From an uncultured Eubacteriales bacterium (lineage in GTDB: Bacteria > Bacillota > Clostridia > Lachnospirales > CAMVHY01), in the NCBI GenBank assembly GCA_948543815.1, contig CAOVHW010000005.1:26755-90754 (forward strand): 64,000 nucleotides of DNA, read 5' to 3'. Below the pieces are notes generated by a model, which had not been told where the DNA came from, did no database searches, and saw nothing but the letters and a program-made list of their open reading frames with translations. Of this stretch, positions 7,171 to 16,513 are shown piece after piece; the first letter of the stretch is position 1; the number at the start of each line of letters is the position of its first letter. Made by a program: the position numbers and the translations under genes.

Positions 7171-9744
7171 ATGTTCTCACCAATGATGCAACAATATATG
7201 GATTTAAAAAATGAATATAAAAATTGTATTCTTTTTTTCCGACTCGGTGATTTCTATGAAATGTTTTTCGATGATGCTATTACTGTGTCAAAAGAATTAG
7301 ATTTAGTCTTAACTGGAAAAGATTGTGGAATGCAAGAACGTGCACCAATGTGTGGCGTACCGTATGCCGCCGCTGAAAGTTATATTGCAAAATTAGTTGA
7401 GCGCGGATATAAAATTGCAATTGCGGACCAAGTTGAAGATGCAAAAAAAACTAAAACATTAGTAAAACGTGAAGTTGTTCGCGTCGTTACAAAAGGTAAT
7501 TTAACTGATTCAAATTTGCAGGAAAATCAAAATAACTATATCGTTTGCGTTTATCATAAAAATGATGAATGTGCAATCGCAGTTGTCGACGTTACAACTG
7601 GTGAATTTTTAACGTCAAATTTAGATAATGCAGATGAACGAAAAATTGTTGACGAAATCGCAAAATTTAATCCTGCCGAAATTATCATTAATAGTGAAAG
7701 TGGGCTTGAAAAAATTTTGCAAAGTGCTTTTAACATCAAAGCTGAAAAATATTTTGATTGGGCATTTGATTACAAAATTGCTTATGAAAAATTGTGTGAG
7801 CATTTTAAAACTTTTAATCTAAATGGATTTGGATTTGGCAATGAAAAATCTGATAAGGTTTGTATAATTGCTTCAGGTGCACTGTTGGATTATCTTTATC
7901 AGATACAAAAAAGTTTTCAGGCACAAATAACTTCGGTCAAAAAATATTATAATCATGACTTTATGATTATCGATATCGTTTCACGAAAAAATCTTGAGCT
8001 GACACAATCCAGTCGTGATAAAAACAAAAAAAATTCTTTGATTTGGGTTTTAGATAAAACAAAAACTTCGATGGGCGCACGCTTATTAAAAAAATGGGTT
8101 GAGCAGCCACTTATAAATGTTGAGCAAATAAATAAAAGATTAAACTTTGTAAACGAATTATTTGCTGACAGTATCGTTCGCGAAGAACTTAAAGAATTTT
8201 TGAATACAATTTACGATATCGAACGATTGCTCAGCAAAGTCGCAATTAATACTGCGAATCCAAAAGATTTAGTATGTCTCGGAAAATCTTTTCGATACCT
8301 GAACGATATTAAAAATATTGTTGGGACGTTTAAATCTTCTTGCGCGCTTGAAATTTTTAATCAATTTGATACACTTCGTGATTTGTTTGAAATAATTGAC
8401 TCAGCACTCAAAGAAGAAGTTCCATTGAGTGCACACGATGGAAATTTTATTAAAGATGGATTCAGTGACGAACTCGATGCTATTCGCAATATCAAAAATA
8501 ATAGCGCACAAATAATTTTAGAGCTTGAAAAAAAAGAACGTGATGAAACTGGCATTAAAAATTTAAAAATCCGTAACAATAAAATTTTTGGCTATTACAT
8601 TGAAATTACAAATTCAAACAAAGATTTTATTCCTGACCGATACATAAGAAAGCAAACGCTTACAAATTGTGAAAGATTTTTTACAGATGAATTAAAAAAA
8701 ATTGAAGAAGAAATTGTTGACGCACAGGAAAAAATTAATGAGCTCGAGTACGAATTATTTATGGAAATCGTCAAAAAAATTTCACTCAATATCTCTCGCA
8801 TTCAAAAAACTGCTTACATCGTTTCCGTTATTGACGTTTTGATTTCATTTGCCGATGTTTCCGACAAAAATAATTATGTCAAACCTACTGTAAACACTGA
8901 TGGAATAATTGACATAAAAGATGGACGTCATCCTGTTGTTGAAAACTTTTTAGATGCCGGCTTCGTCCCTAATGATACATATTTAAATTTATCTGATGAA
9001 ATGATTTCCGTCATCACCGGACCAAATATGGCTGGCAAATCAACTTATATGCGTCAAATTGCTTTGATAGTTTTAATGGCGCAAGTCGGTTGTTTTGTTC
9101 CCGCTTCAAGCGCTGTCATTGGTGTAGTCGATAAAATTTTTACGCGCGTTGGTGCGTCAGATGATTTAGCTACAGGGCAAAGCACTTTTATGGTTGAAAT
9201 GAATGAAGTCGCCAACATTTTAAATTGCGCTACGAAAAACAGTTTAGTTATTATTGATGAAGTTGGGCGCGGAACCGGAACTTACGACGGTTTAAGCATC
9301 GCATGGTCCGTTTTGGAATATATTTCGCAATATTTACGCTGCAAAACTTTATTCGCTACACATTATCATGAATTAACTGCGCTTGAAGGAAAAATTCCTG
9401 GTGTAAAAAATTATTGTGCGGCCGTTAAAGAAAATGGTGAAAATGTTATTTTTCTACGTAAAATTATTCCCGGAAATGTCGACCACAGTTACGGAATATA
9501 TGTTGCAAAATTAGCCGGCTTACCTGAAAAAGTTTTACAGCGTGCTCAGGAAATTTTCGTTATGCTTGATGAAAATGATAAAAATGAATCTGTTGAGGTT
9601 AAAGAAATTTTCTATGGTAATAAAAAACCTTTCGATGAGGAAGCTAATCGTATCATTATCAAAGAATTAAAACGTATCGATGTTAAAAAAATGTCTACTC
9701 GCGAAATTATTAATGCTATCATCTCTCTCCAAAATAAAGTTTGA
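7171..9744 (+). CDS. mutS: DNA mismatch repair protein MutS
   Basis: An 857-aa MutS, normal length. The mismatch-recognition domain has the Phe-x-Glu motif (F28-Y29-E30 in GDFYEMF), followed by connector, core/lever (about 240-560), clamp, and the C-terminal ABC ATPase with Walker A GPNMAGKST (about 617-625) and Walker B VIIDEVGRGTGTYDG. The last ~60 residues form the usual helix-turn-helix dimerisation tail. It binds mismatches and recruits MutL. mutL, often the next gene in Bacillota, is absent here; infC follows instead. Start ATG 7171 lacks a strong SD and follows radC by eight bases, consistent with coupling. The TGA stop is embedded in the -35 element of the infC promoter. Confidence 0.97.
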   Translation: MFSPMMQQYMDLKNEYKNCILFFRLGDFYEMFFDDAITVSKELDLVLTGKDCGMQERAPMCGVPYAAAESYIAKLVERGYKIAIADQVEDAKKTKTLVKREVVRVVTKGNLTDSNLQENQNNYIVCVYHKNDECAIAVVDVTTGEFLTSNLDNADERKIVDEIAKFNPAEIIINSESGLEKILQSAFNIKAEKYFDWAFDYKIAYEKLCEHFKTFNLNGFGFGNEKSDKVCIIASGALLDYLYQIQKSFQAQITSVKKYYNHDFMIIDIVSRKNLELTQSSRDKNKKNSLIWVLDKTKTSMGARLLKKWVEQPLINVEQINKRLNFVNELFADSIVREELKEFLNTIYDIERLLSKVAINTANPKDLVCLGKSFRYLNDIKNIVGTFKSSCALEIFNQFDTLRDLFEIIDSALKEEVPLSAHDGNFIKDGFSDELDAIRNIKNNSAQIILELEKKERDETGIKNLKIRNNKIFGYYIEITNSNKDFIPDRYIRKQTLTNCERFFTDELKKIEEEIVDAQEKINELEYELFMEIVKKISLNISRIQKTAYIVSVIDVLISFADVSDKNNYVKPTVNTDGIIDIKDGRHPVVENFLDAGFVPNDTYLNLSDEMISVITGPNMAGKSTYMRQIALIVLMAQVGCFVPASSAVIGVVDKIFTRVGASDDLATGQSTFMVEMNEVANILNCATKNSLVIIDEVGRGTGTYDGLSIAWSVLEYISQYLRCKTLFATHYHELTALEGKIPGVKNYCAAVKENGENVIFLRKIIPGNVDHSYGIYVAKLAGLPEKVLQRAQEIFVMLDENDKNESVEVKEIFYGNKKPFDEEANRIIIKELKRIDVKKMSTREIINAIISLQNKV

Positions 9745-9769
9745 CTTCCTATTTTTTTTATGCTAAAAT
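9741..9769 (+). promoter_or_regulatory. Promoter of infC-rpmI-rplT
   Basis: TTGACT at 9741-9746, 17-base spacer, TAAAAT at 9764-9769 with TGC directly before (extended -10). The -35 overlaps the mutS stop codon. It leaves a leader of about 110 bases before infC. Confidence 0.85.
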
Positions 9770-9835
9770 TGTTCCGTAAAAAAGTAAAAGTGTTGTCTTT
9801 TCACCTTTCATTCTCTATAATGACTGGTTATTTCT

Positions 9836-9869
9836 GCTGACATTTTTATTTTGTCAGCTCTTTTTTATT
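9836..9869 (+). terminator. Terminator-type hairpin in the infC leader (possible attenuator)
   Basis: GCTGACA (9836-9842) pairs with TGTCAGC (9852-9858), followed by TCTTTTTTATTT. It lies after the infC promoter and before its SD, the position of the L20-controlled attenuator in other Bacillota. I could not trace an L20-binding antiterminator with certainty, so attenuation is inferred from position. Confidence 0.7.
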
Positions 9870-9885
9870 TCTGGAGGTGTACGCT

Positions 9886-10398
9886 ATTACTGATTTTATT
9901 ATTAATGAAAAAATTCGTGATAAACAAGTTCGTTTAATTGATGCTGATGGCTCTCAACGTGGTATCGTTCCTATCGAATTCGCACGTAAACTTGCTGATG
10001 AAAAACAATTGGATTTAGTAAAAATTGCCCCTGATGCTAATCCACCTGTTTGTAAATTAGTTAATTACAGTAAATTTAAATACGAATTAGTAAAAAAAGA
10101 AAAAGAAGCTCGTAAAAAACAAAAAATTATTGTCACTAAAGAAATTCGTATCTCTCTCAACATTGATACCCACGATTTAAATGTAAAAATGAAAAAGGCC
10201 GCTCAATTCTTAAATGATGGTAATAAAGTCAAATTATCTATTAGATTTAAAGGTAGAGAATTAGGCCGTACCGATTTAGCTAATGATTTAATAAATAAAT
10301 TTAAAGATACATTAAAAGAAATTGGTAATGTTGAGAAGGCAGCGGTTTTTGAAAACCGTAGCGTATTCCTTACTTTCGCACCTATTTTAAAAAATTAA
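9886..10398 (+). CDS. infC: Translation initiation factor IF-3, AUU start
   Basis: IF-3 binds the 30S subunit, blocks premature 50S joining and proofreads start codons. The 170-aa protein has the N-domain (INEKIRDKQVRLIDADG), the linker and the C-domain with KFKGRELGR. The start is ATT at 9886, seven bases after GGAGGT, giving (M)TDFIINEKIR as expected for the family. A longer in-frame GTG at 9877 is part of the ribosome binding site itself and cannot be the start. AUU initiation is the classical basis of IF-3 autoregulation, because IF-3 discriminates against its own start codon. The gene leads the conserved infC-rpmI-rplT operon. Confidence 0.95.
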   Translation: MTDFIINEKIRDKQVRLIDADGSQRGIVPIEFARKLADEKQLDLVKIAPDANPPVCKLVNYSKFKYELVKKEKEARKKQKIIVTKEIRISLNIDTHDLNVKMKKAAQFLNDGNKVKLSIRFKGRELGRTDLANDLINKFKDTLKEIGNVEKAAVFENRSVFLTFAPILKN

Positions 10399-10416
10399 TT
10401 CGGAGGTTTTTACCCT

Positions 10417-10605
10417 ATGCCTAAATTAAAAACTAAAAAAGCTGTCGTAAAACGTTTTAAACTTACTGGGAATGGAAATTTAAAACGATATAAGGCTAAT
10501 AAGCAACATCTACTTGCAAATAAAAATTCTAAACGGAAAAGACATTTACGTAAGTCAACTTTAATTAGTCCTGCTTTTAAAAAACAATATAAAAAAATGA
10601 TGTAA
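10417..10605 (+). CDS. rpmI: 50S ribosomal protein L35
   Basis: A 62-aa, very basic protein with the L35 pattern MPKLKTKKA near the start and the Lys/Arg-rich core ([18 protein letters not shown]). Normal length is about 65. SD is CGGAGG, nine bases before the ATG at 10417. Second gene of the IF3-L35-L20 operon, between infC (18 bases upstream) and rplT (15 bases downstream). Confidence 0.97.
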   Translation: MPKLKTKKAVVKRFKLTGNGNLKRYKANKQHLLANKNSKRKRHLRKSTLISPAFKKQYKKMM

Positions 10606-10620
10606 AGGAGTTTTGTTATT

Positions 10621-10974
10621 ATGGCTAGAATAAAAGGCGCATTAAATGCTAGAAAAAAACATAAGAAAATTTTAAAACTTGCTAAAGGATATAAAGGTGC
10701 ACGCTCAAAACAATATCGTATTGCAAAACAATCTGTAATGCGAGCAATGGCGCATTCATTTGCCGGACGTAAACAAACTAAAAGAGAATACCGTCAACTT
10801 TGGATTACACGAATAAATGCCGCGGCACGTCAAAACGGCATCTCATATAGTCGTTTTATGAATGGCCTAAAAAAAATTAATATAGTAATGAATCGAAAGA
10901 TGCTAGCAGAATTAGCAGTAAATGACCCATTTGCGTTCACTCAACTCGTTCAAAAAGTAAAAATCAATAGTTGA
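10621..10974 (+). CDS. rplT: 50S ribosomal protein L20
   Basis: A 117-aa protein of the expected length. N-terminal basic helix ([20 protein letters not shown]) and C-terminal globular domain with [20 protein letters not shown] are diagnostic. L20 is an early 23S rRNA-binding assembly protein and, in relatives, represses its own operon by binding the infC leader. SD AAAGGAG precedes ATG 10621. The gene ends with tandem stops (TGA TAA). Confidence 0.98.
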   Translation: MARIKGALNARKKHKKILKLAKGYKGARSKQYRIAKQSVMRAMAHSFAGRKQTKREYRQLWITRINAAARQNGISYSRFMNGLKKINIVMNRKMLAELAVNDPFAFTQLVQKVKINS

Positions 10975-11024
10975 TAAAAATTTTCCTCGTAAAATCATTT
11001 TATTTTTTCATTTACGTAACATAT

Positions 11025-11054
11025 TTGGCAAAAAAAAAATTTTTATTTTATAAT
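11025..11054 (+). promoter_or_regulatory. Candidate promoter for the 189-aa hairpin protein
   Basis: TTGGCA (11025-11030), 18-base A/T spacer, TATAAT (11049-11054), thirty bases before the ATG at 11084. Confidence 0.6.
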
Positions 11055-11083
11055 TATTTTATAAGTCAAAGGAGGTGAATTTG

Positions 11084-11653
11084 ATGCAAGGACATAAAGA
11101 TAATGATCAAAATCAACCTTTATTAGATACTGAAAATCAAGAAAGTTTTTTTTCAAACACTTGGAAAAAAACAAAAACGTTCTTTGAAGGAATAAAAAAT
11201 TTTTTTTCTAAAAATGAAAACAAAATCGGTTTCGGTTTTGGAATTTTTGTAATGGCAGGTGCAGTAACTGCTTCTGTTTTCTTTGGCCCAGCACTTTACA
11301 CTGCAATTACTGGATTATTACCAGCCGTAATTCCGGGATTAGCAGCAATAACTACAGGTCTTGCTGCAGCTGTACCACCTATGGGACTTGCATTTATTGC
11401 AGCAACAATTTTAGCTACATTTGCCTTGGGTTTACTTATTGCAATAAACAGCGCACGTAGTATTAAAGCAGCAAACGAATTATCTGAACAAAACCGAAAA
11501 GAAAAAACAGAAGAAAAACCAGAAGAAAAAACAGAAGAAAAAACAGAAGAAAAAACAGAAGAAAAAACAGAAGAAAAACCAGAAGAAAAAACAGAAGAAA
11601 AACCAGAAGAAAAACCAGAAGAAAAAACAAAAGAAAAACCAAAAGAATTATAA
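11084..11653 (+). CDS. Unknown membrane-hairpin protein with EEKT/EEKP repeat tail
   Basis: No family recognised. The 189-aa protein has three parts: a hydrophilic N-terminus (about 1-45, with a Trp-Lys-Lys and Phe-rich amphipathic stretch), a long hydrophobic block (about 48-125) of two or three membrane segments rich in Gly/Ala (FGFGIFVMAGAVTASVFFG, then AAITTGLAAAVPPMGLAF and ATILATFALGLLIAI), and a charged tail made of about twelve EEKT/EEKP tetrapeptides. There is no signal peptide. The ATG at 11084 lies seven bases after AAAGGAGGTG; the in-frame GTG at 11075 is within that SD. It is a single gene between rplT and convergent tgt. The architecture matches the other hairpin proteins of this window (277, 388, 630 and 1456 aa). 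Function unknown. Confidence 0.85.
   Translation: MQGHKDNDQNQPLLDTENQESFFSNTWKKTKTFFEGIKNFFSKNENKIGFGFGIFVMAGAVTASVFFGPALYTAITGLLPAVIPGLAAITTGLAAAVPPMGLAFIAATILATFALGLLIAINSARSIKAANELSEQNRKEKTEEKPEEKTEEKTEEKTEEKTEEKPEEKTEEKPEEKPEEKTKEKPKEL
11510..11640 (+). repeat. 12-bp coding tandem repeat
   Basis: About eleven copies of a 12-bp unit encoding Glu-Glu-Lys-Thr or Glu-Glu-Lys-Pro. Units are identical except that the fourth codon toggles between ACA and CCA; the last copies begin to diverge (Lys replaces Glu). Such near-identity suggests recent slippage or unequal crossing-over. Confidence 0.9.
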
Positions 11654-11691
11654 AACAAATCTACAATTAAATAAAAAAATAATAAAAGTAA

Positions 11692-12810
11692 TTAAAGCTT
11701 GCGGAAATCAGCAAGCTTTTTTTGTTTATAAGAAACAAAAGAATCATGATCCAAAGCGTCGCGTATTTCTTCCATCATATTATTAAAAAAATAAAGGTTA
11801 TGCAAAACACACAGGCGCATTGCCAACATTTCTTTAGCTTTAAACAAATGATGTAAGTAAGCGCGAGAGAAATTTTTGCACGTTTCACACTGACAAAGTG
11901 AATCGAGAGGAGCGTCGTCATTTTTATATTTTGCGTTATTGAGATTTAACTTTCCGAAATTAGTAAAGATATGAGCATGGCGGCCATTGCGAGCCGGTAA
12001 AACGCAATCAAAGAAATCGATCCCCCGCTCCACACATTCCAAAATATTTTCCGGCGTCCCTACTCCCATCAAATAAGTAGGTTTATTTTTAGGTAAATAA
12101 TCAATTACATTTTCGATAGTCTGATACATTTGCTGGTGTGATTCACCAACCGCTAAACCACCAATCGCATAGCCATCAAGATTTAAATCTGAAATAATTT
12201 TAGCATTTTCAGCGCGTATATCACTAAAAATTCCACCCTGATTTATTCCAAAAAGTAATTGATTTTTGCCAGTGCGCGCGTTCAAATCTGCAAGTCTATT
12301 TTTACTTCGAATAAGCCAACGAACCGTTCGAGCAACAGAATTTTGCATGTAAGATTTTTCGCACGGAAATGGTGGACATTCATCAAACGCCATTGCAATT
12401 GTCGAACCAAGATTTGATTGAATATTCATACTTTCTTCGGGGCCCATAAAAATTTTTCGACCGTCCGTATGCGCTGAAAAATAAACGCCATCTTCCGTTA
12501 TCTTCCGCATTTTCGCCAATGACAAAACTTGAAAGCCACCTGAATCAGTTAAAATTGGACCAGACCAATTAATAAATTTGTGAAGGCCGCCAAATTTATT
12601 TATCAAATCATCGCCCGGCCGTAAATGCAAATGATAGGTGTTAGACAAAACAACCTGACATTTGTTTTTTTTTAAATCGATAGTTGAAAGCGCACCCTTA
12701 ATAGCGCCACATGTTGCGACATTCATAAAAACTGGAGTTTGAATAATTCCGTGTGGCGTATGGAATTCGGCGCGTTTCGCATTGCCACAAATTTTTAATA
12801 TTTTATACAT
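11692..12810 (-). CDS. tgt: Queuine tRNA-ribosyltransferase
   Basis: Tgt exchanges guanine-34 for the queuosine precursor (preQ1 in bacteria) in GUN-anticodon tRNAs. The 372-aa length is normal. Visible: the substrate pocket LSNTYHLHLRPG, the catalytic region DSGGFQVLSLAKMRK, GGLAVGE, the nucleophile region near GIDFFDCVLPARNGRH, and the zinc site CQCETC with a downstream His (SRAYLHHL). The ATG at 12810 has CGGAGG close upstream. It lies 14 bases after pcrA and is probably cotranscribed with it. tgt is often linked to queA and yajC; neither is here. Confidence 0.97.
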   Translation of the reverse strand: MYKILKICGNAKRAEFHTPHGIIQTPVFMNVATCGAIKGALSTIDLKKNKCQVVLSNTYHLHLRPGDDLINKFGGLHKFINWSGPILTDSGGFQVLSLAKMRKITEDGVYFSAHTDGRKIFMGPEESMNIQSNLGSTIAMAFDECPPFPCEKSYMQNSVARTVRWLIRSKNRLADLNARTGKNQLLFGINQGGIFSDIRAENAKIISDLNLDGYAIGGLAVGESHQQMYQTIENVIDYLPKNKPTYLMGVGTPENILECVERGIDFFDCVLPARNGRHAHIFTNFGKLNLNNAKYKNDDAPLDSLCQCETCKNFSRAYLHHLFKAKEMLAMRLCVLHNLYFFNNMMEEIRDALDHDSFVSYKQKKLADFRKL

Positions 12811-12824
12811 AATGCCTCCGAAAA

Positions 12825-14942
12825 TTATTCAACCGGCGCAAGATTTGTAAACTTGGCCAACAAAATTTTTTTACTGCCGTCAGATAATTTGACAGTTACT
12901 TGATAGTCAGCGTTTACAGACGCGATATCTTCGACCGTACATACGCCAAATTTAAAATGTTTAACGCGATCACCGACAGCATAATTTAACTGAAAATTTT
13001 TTGGTTCAGAAATAATTTTTTCATAAACGCGTGGTCGATAAATAGGTTTGTAAGGTTTAGGCACACTGATAATTTTTTCGCGCTCCAACAACTTGCTCGG
13101 AATTTCGTCAATAAATTGCGATGGTGTTGACCTAAGCATTTCACCATTGCGCAATCGATAATTTGATGAAGAAATGAAAAGTTTTTTTTGCGCGCGCGTA
13201 ATCCCAACGTAAAATAAACGCCGCTCTTCCTCCAAATCCAAACCCGATTTTAAATATCCTGGAAAAATTTCATCATCCGCACCAAAAATGAAAACGCATG
13301 GAAACTCCAAACCTTTTGCACCGTGCAACGTCATTAAATTTACAGCATCTTCATTTTCATTATAATTGTCAATTTCTGAGAGCAAAGAAATTTGTTGTAA
13401 AAAATCTGAAAGCGAGCCGCTATCAGCAAACTCAGTTATTTTCGCAAAAAATTCTTCAATATTTTCAATACGACTAAAATAATTTTCACACTTTTGTAAA
13501 TACTGATTGTAATCCGTATCCGTCAAAACTTTTTGCAATAAATTATAAATCGAATGCAAAGAACTATAATCAATAAATTCTTTTATCATCCGTACAAATT
13601 CTGTTAAATTATTTGGACAAGATACCGAATTTAAAATTTGCCAACACGAAACTTTTTCCTGCGCCGCCGCCGTAGTAATTTTTTCAATTGTTTTCGCACC
13701 AATCCCACGCTTTGGCGTATTCACTATCCGTAAAAAACTTGTATCGTCATCAGGATTATTAATAAATTTCAAATATGCCAGCAAATCTTTTATTTCCATA
13801 TGGTCATAAAATCTTGTCGCCCCAATCAATTTGTAAGGTATATTTTTTTTTACAAATTCATCTTCAATAACACGCGACAAAAAATTATTCCGATATAAAA
13901 CAGCAGAATCTTTGTAAGAAAATTCATCAAGATTATTCAAAATTGTGGAAGCGAGAAAATTTGCTTCATCTGTATAAGTATCAGCTTGATAAAAAAATAT
14001 TTTTGAACCGCTTTGTGATTGCGTCCATAAATTCTTACTCTTTCTGCTCAAATTATTTTTTATAACCGAATTTGCTGCGTCCAATATAATTTGCGTAGAA
14101 CGATAATTTTGTTCAAGCTTAATTATTTTTACATCAGGAAAATCATTCTCAAACGCCAAAATATTTTGAATATCGGCACCACGCCAACTATAAATACTTT
14201 GGTCATCATCGCCGACAACACAAATATTTTTTGACGTGCCAACCAACAAATTTATCAAAAGATATTGCGCGGCATTCGTATCTTGATATTCATCAACCAA
14301 TATATATTTAAACTTTTCGCGATAATAATCCAATACATCCGGGAAATTTTTCAAAATTTGCGCAGTAAGTGAAATTAAATCGTCAAAGTCTAACAAATTT
14401 TCTACTTTTAATTTTGCCTGATAAAGTTTATAAACCTGTGCAACTTTGTTTACTCGAAAATCACTTTCCGTTTCAATCAAAAATTTTTCCGGCGTTATCA
14501 TTTTATTTTTGTTAAAACTTATTTGCGCCAAAATATTTTTTGGTAAAAAAACTTTTTCATCAAAGTTCAATTCTTTCAGGCAACTTTTTATTAACGCCAT
14601 ACTATCTTTTGAATCAAGAATTGTAAAATTATTTTTATATCCAAGCCGTTCAATTTCTCGGCGCAAAATTCTCACACACAATGAATGAAATGTGCTAATC
14701 CAAACATTTTCAGCCGCCGGCGATAAATTAATTGCCCGCTCCTTCATCTCATTAGCAGCCTTATTCGTAAAAGTCAGTGCAAGAATATTATACGGCTTGA
14801 AACCGTTTTCAATCAGATAAGAAATCTTGTAAGTTATAACGCGAGTTTTACCCGAACCCGCGCCAGCTAATATCAACAATGGATTTTGCAAATTAACTAC
14901 TGCTTCAACTTGCTTCTCATTTAAATTCTTTAGTAATTCCAT
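12825..14942 (-). CDS. pcrA: ATP-dependent DNA helicase PcrA (UvrD/Rep family)
   Basis: A superfamily 1A 3'-5' helicase of 705 aa. Motif I is GAGSGKT (residues 27-33); motif II is VDEYQDTN; motif III GDDDQSIYSWRGAD; motif IV EQNYRST; motif V LMTLHGAKGLEFPCVF; motif VI VGITRAQKKL. The C-terminus has the Tudor-like RNA polymerase-interaction fold typical of PcrA (VGDRVKHFKFGVCTVEDI). PcrA removes RecA filaments, assists plasmid rolling-circle replication and repairs DNA with RNA polymerase. It is slightly shorter than the 720-740 aa norm, with no missing motif. No ligase gene is adjacent; tgt follows directly. Confidence 0.96.
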   Translation of the reverse strand: MELLKNLNEKQVEAVVNLQNPLLILAGAGSGKTRVITYKISYLIENGFKPYNILALTFTNKAANEMKERAINLSPAAENVWISTFHSLCVRILRREIERLGYKNNFTILDSKDSMALIKSCLKELNFDEKVFLPKNILAQISFNKNKMITPEKFLIETESDFRVNKVAQVYKLYQAKLKVENLLDFDDLISLTAQILKNFPDVLDYYREKFKYILVDEYQDTNAAQYLLINLLVGTSKNICVVGDDDQSIYSWRGADIQNILAFENDFPDVKIIKLEQNYRSTQIILDAANSVIKNNLSRKSKNLWTQSQSGSKIFFYQADTYTDEANFLASTILNNLDEFSYKDSAVLYRNNFLSRVIEDEFVKKNIPYKLIGATRFYDHMEIKDLLAYLKFINNPDDDTSFLRIVNTPKRGIGAKTIEKITTAAAQEKVSCWQILNSVSCPNNLTEFVRMIKEFIDYSSLHSIYNLLQKVLTDTDYNQYLQKCENYFSRIENIEEFFAKITEFADSGSLSDFLQQISLLSEIDNYNENEDAVNLMTLHGAKGLEFPCVFIFGADDEIFPGYLKSGLDLEEERRLFYVGITRAQKKLFISSSNYRLRNGEMLRSTPSQFIDEIPSKLLEREKIISVPKPYKPIYRPRVYEKIISEPKNFQLNYAVGDRVKHFKFGVCTVEDIASVNADYQVTVKLSDGSKKILLAKFTNLAPVE

Positions 14943-14965
14943 CTAAAATTCCTCGCCGTTAAAAA

Positions 14966-16357
14966 TTATTGACTTTGCTTGTCAAAATATTTTTTCGTTT
15001 CTGCCAAAACAATTGGACTAAGAAAAATGAGCGCAATTAAATTCGGTATCGCCATCAATCCATCTGAAATATCACTCAATTCCCAAACTAAATTTATATC
15101 AATTACCGAACCAATTACTATCGCCGCTAAAAAAATAAATTTGTAAATCCCAGCTGATTTCTTAGCAAATAGAAACTCAATTGCCTTCAAACCGTAATAA
15201 AAATATCCAATTATCGTCGATAGCGCAAAAAATATTATACATAACGTAACAAAAAGCCGTGCAATTGGCAAACCCATTGCCGATGCAAATGATTTCGCTG
15301 TCAAAACTACGCCGTGGTCAAGATTTTTTAACCCATTCAATCCAAAATTTAATATGGCATTCCCATAAACATCTTTGTCATAAATACGACCGGTTAAAAT
15401 TACAAGTGCGGTTGACGTACAAATTATCATTGACGATACAAAAACTTCTAAAATTCCATACAATGCTTGCTCAACCGGCTCTTTCAAATTTGATGCAGCC
15501 TGCGCAATTGGTGCAGAACCTAATCCTGCTTCACTCGAAGCCGTACCGCGCGCAATCCCGTAATGCATAGCAGTAAAAATTCCGTAGCCTAAAGCTCCTC
15601 CACCAATACTTTTCAATTTAAATGCTTCCTGAAAAATTGACGCAAAAGCCCCCGGAATATATTTGATATTCACTATAAACACAAATATTGAGCCTGCTAT
15701 GTACATAATGCTCATAATCGGAACAAGTTTTTCAGTAACTTTTCCGATGCTTTGCATGCCACCGATTACTACCAACGCGATGATAAATGCAACAATCACG
15801 CCCGTTAACAAACTTGGAACTGAAATATAATCTTCTAAAATAAGTGCAATCGAATTTATTTGTACAATATTGCCGGCAGTTAACGCCGCAATCACAAGAA
15901 GAATTGAAAATAAAGATGCAAGTAGTGGAAACTTTAGGCCATTTTTAATGTAATACATCGGACCGCCACACCACTCGCCATTTTCATTTTTTTCACGAAA
16001 TTTAAGTGCCAAAACAATTTCTGAATACTTCAACATCATACCGAAAAACGAAATTATCCACATCCAAAATATTGCGCCCGGTCCGCCAACAACAATTGCA
16101 GTCGAAACGCCAACAATATTTCCCGTACCAACTGTACTACCCAAAGAAGTTGCAACAGCTTGCCACGGAGTAAATGCACCTTTATCTGTCGATTGTTGTT
16201 TATCAAAAATCATACCAACTGTTTTCTTGAGCATAAATTTAAATTTACGAACCTGAAAAAAATTTGTCTTTAATGTGAAATAAATTCCAAGTCCAAAAAG
16301 TAAAAAATATAGCGGCGTCCAAATTGCATTACTTACCATTTTCATAACATTACTCAT
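14966..16357 (-). CDS. Alanine/glycine:cation symporter (AGCS), copy 1
   Basis: A 463-aa AGCS family Na+- or H+-coupled amino acid carrier with about eleven membrane helices. Family landmarks: an opening LYFLLFGLGIYFTLKTNFFQ, TSLGSTVGTGNIVGVSTAI, WCGGPMYYI, GIARGTASSEAGLGSAP and a final LVWELSDISDGLMAIPN. These proteins import D/L-alanine or glycine. It is the first of three paralogues in a row; the two others are more like each other (SLANTIGVGSIVG and SLASTIGVGSIVG against SLGSTVGTGNIVG here). It is separated from copy 2 by 156 bases that hold a hairpin-rich repeat, so it may have its own transcript. Substrate preference cannot be read. Confidence 0.93.
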   Translation of the reverse strand: MSNVMKMVSNAIWTPLYFLLFGLGIYFTLKTNFFQVRKFKFMLKKTVGMIFDKQQSTDKGAFTPWQAVATSLGSTVGTGNIVGVSTAIVVGGPGAIFWMWIISFFGMMLKYSEIVLALKFREKNENGEWCGGPMYYIKNGLKFPLLASLFSILLVIAALTAGNIVQINSIALILEDYISVPSLLTGVIVAFIIALVVIGGMQSIGKVTEKLVPIMSIMYIAGSIFVFIVNIKYIPGAFASIFQEAFKLKSIGGGALGYGIFTAMHYGIARGTASSEAGLGSAPIAQAASNLKEPVEQALYGILEVFVSSMIICTSTALVILTGRIYDKDVYGNAILNFGLNGLKNLDHGVVLTAKSFASAMGLPIARLFVTLCIIFFALSTIIGYFYYGLKAIEFLFAKKSAGIYKFIFLAAIVIGSVIDINLVWELSDISDGLMAIPNLIALIFLSPIVLAETKKYFDKQSQ

Positions 16358-16403
16358 AAAAAATCCCCCAAAATTTTATTTGTCAAATCACTTAAAAAAC
16401 ATA

Positions 16404-16500
16404 TTTCTAACTTTTCTTTAAAAAAAGAAAAGTTAGCAAAAGAAATCAACAAAAAATATTTTTTTATTAAAGTTTTTTTGAGTTCTTTTTTTACAAAAAA
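16404..16500. repeat. Degenerate copy of the nested-palindrome repeat
   Basis: A 13-bp perfect stem (16407-16419 with 16424-16436, CTAACTTTTCTTT) is followed by CAAAAGAA and A/T runs ending in an AGTT-C-TTTTTTT block. In reverse complement it matches the right end of the copies at 44.6 and 49.8 kb, and is more decayed than they are. Confidence 0.55.
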
Positions 16501-16513
16501 AACGGTTTTAAAA

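Noticed and set aside
9877..9885. GTG start for infC
   Set aside because: The GTG is part of the GGAGGTG ribosome binding site; ATT 9886 has correct spacing and family alignment.
11296..11658. Minus-strand ORF rich in Phe-Ser-Ser-Gly/Val
   Set aside because: It is the shadow of the 12-bp EEKT/EEKP repeat on the other strand, without an SD.
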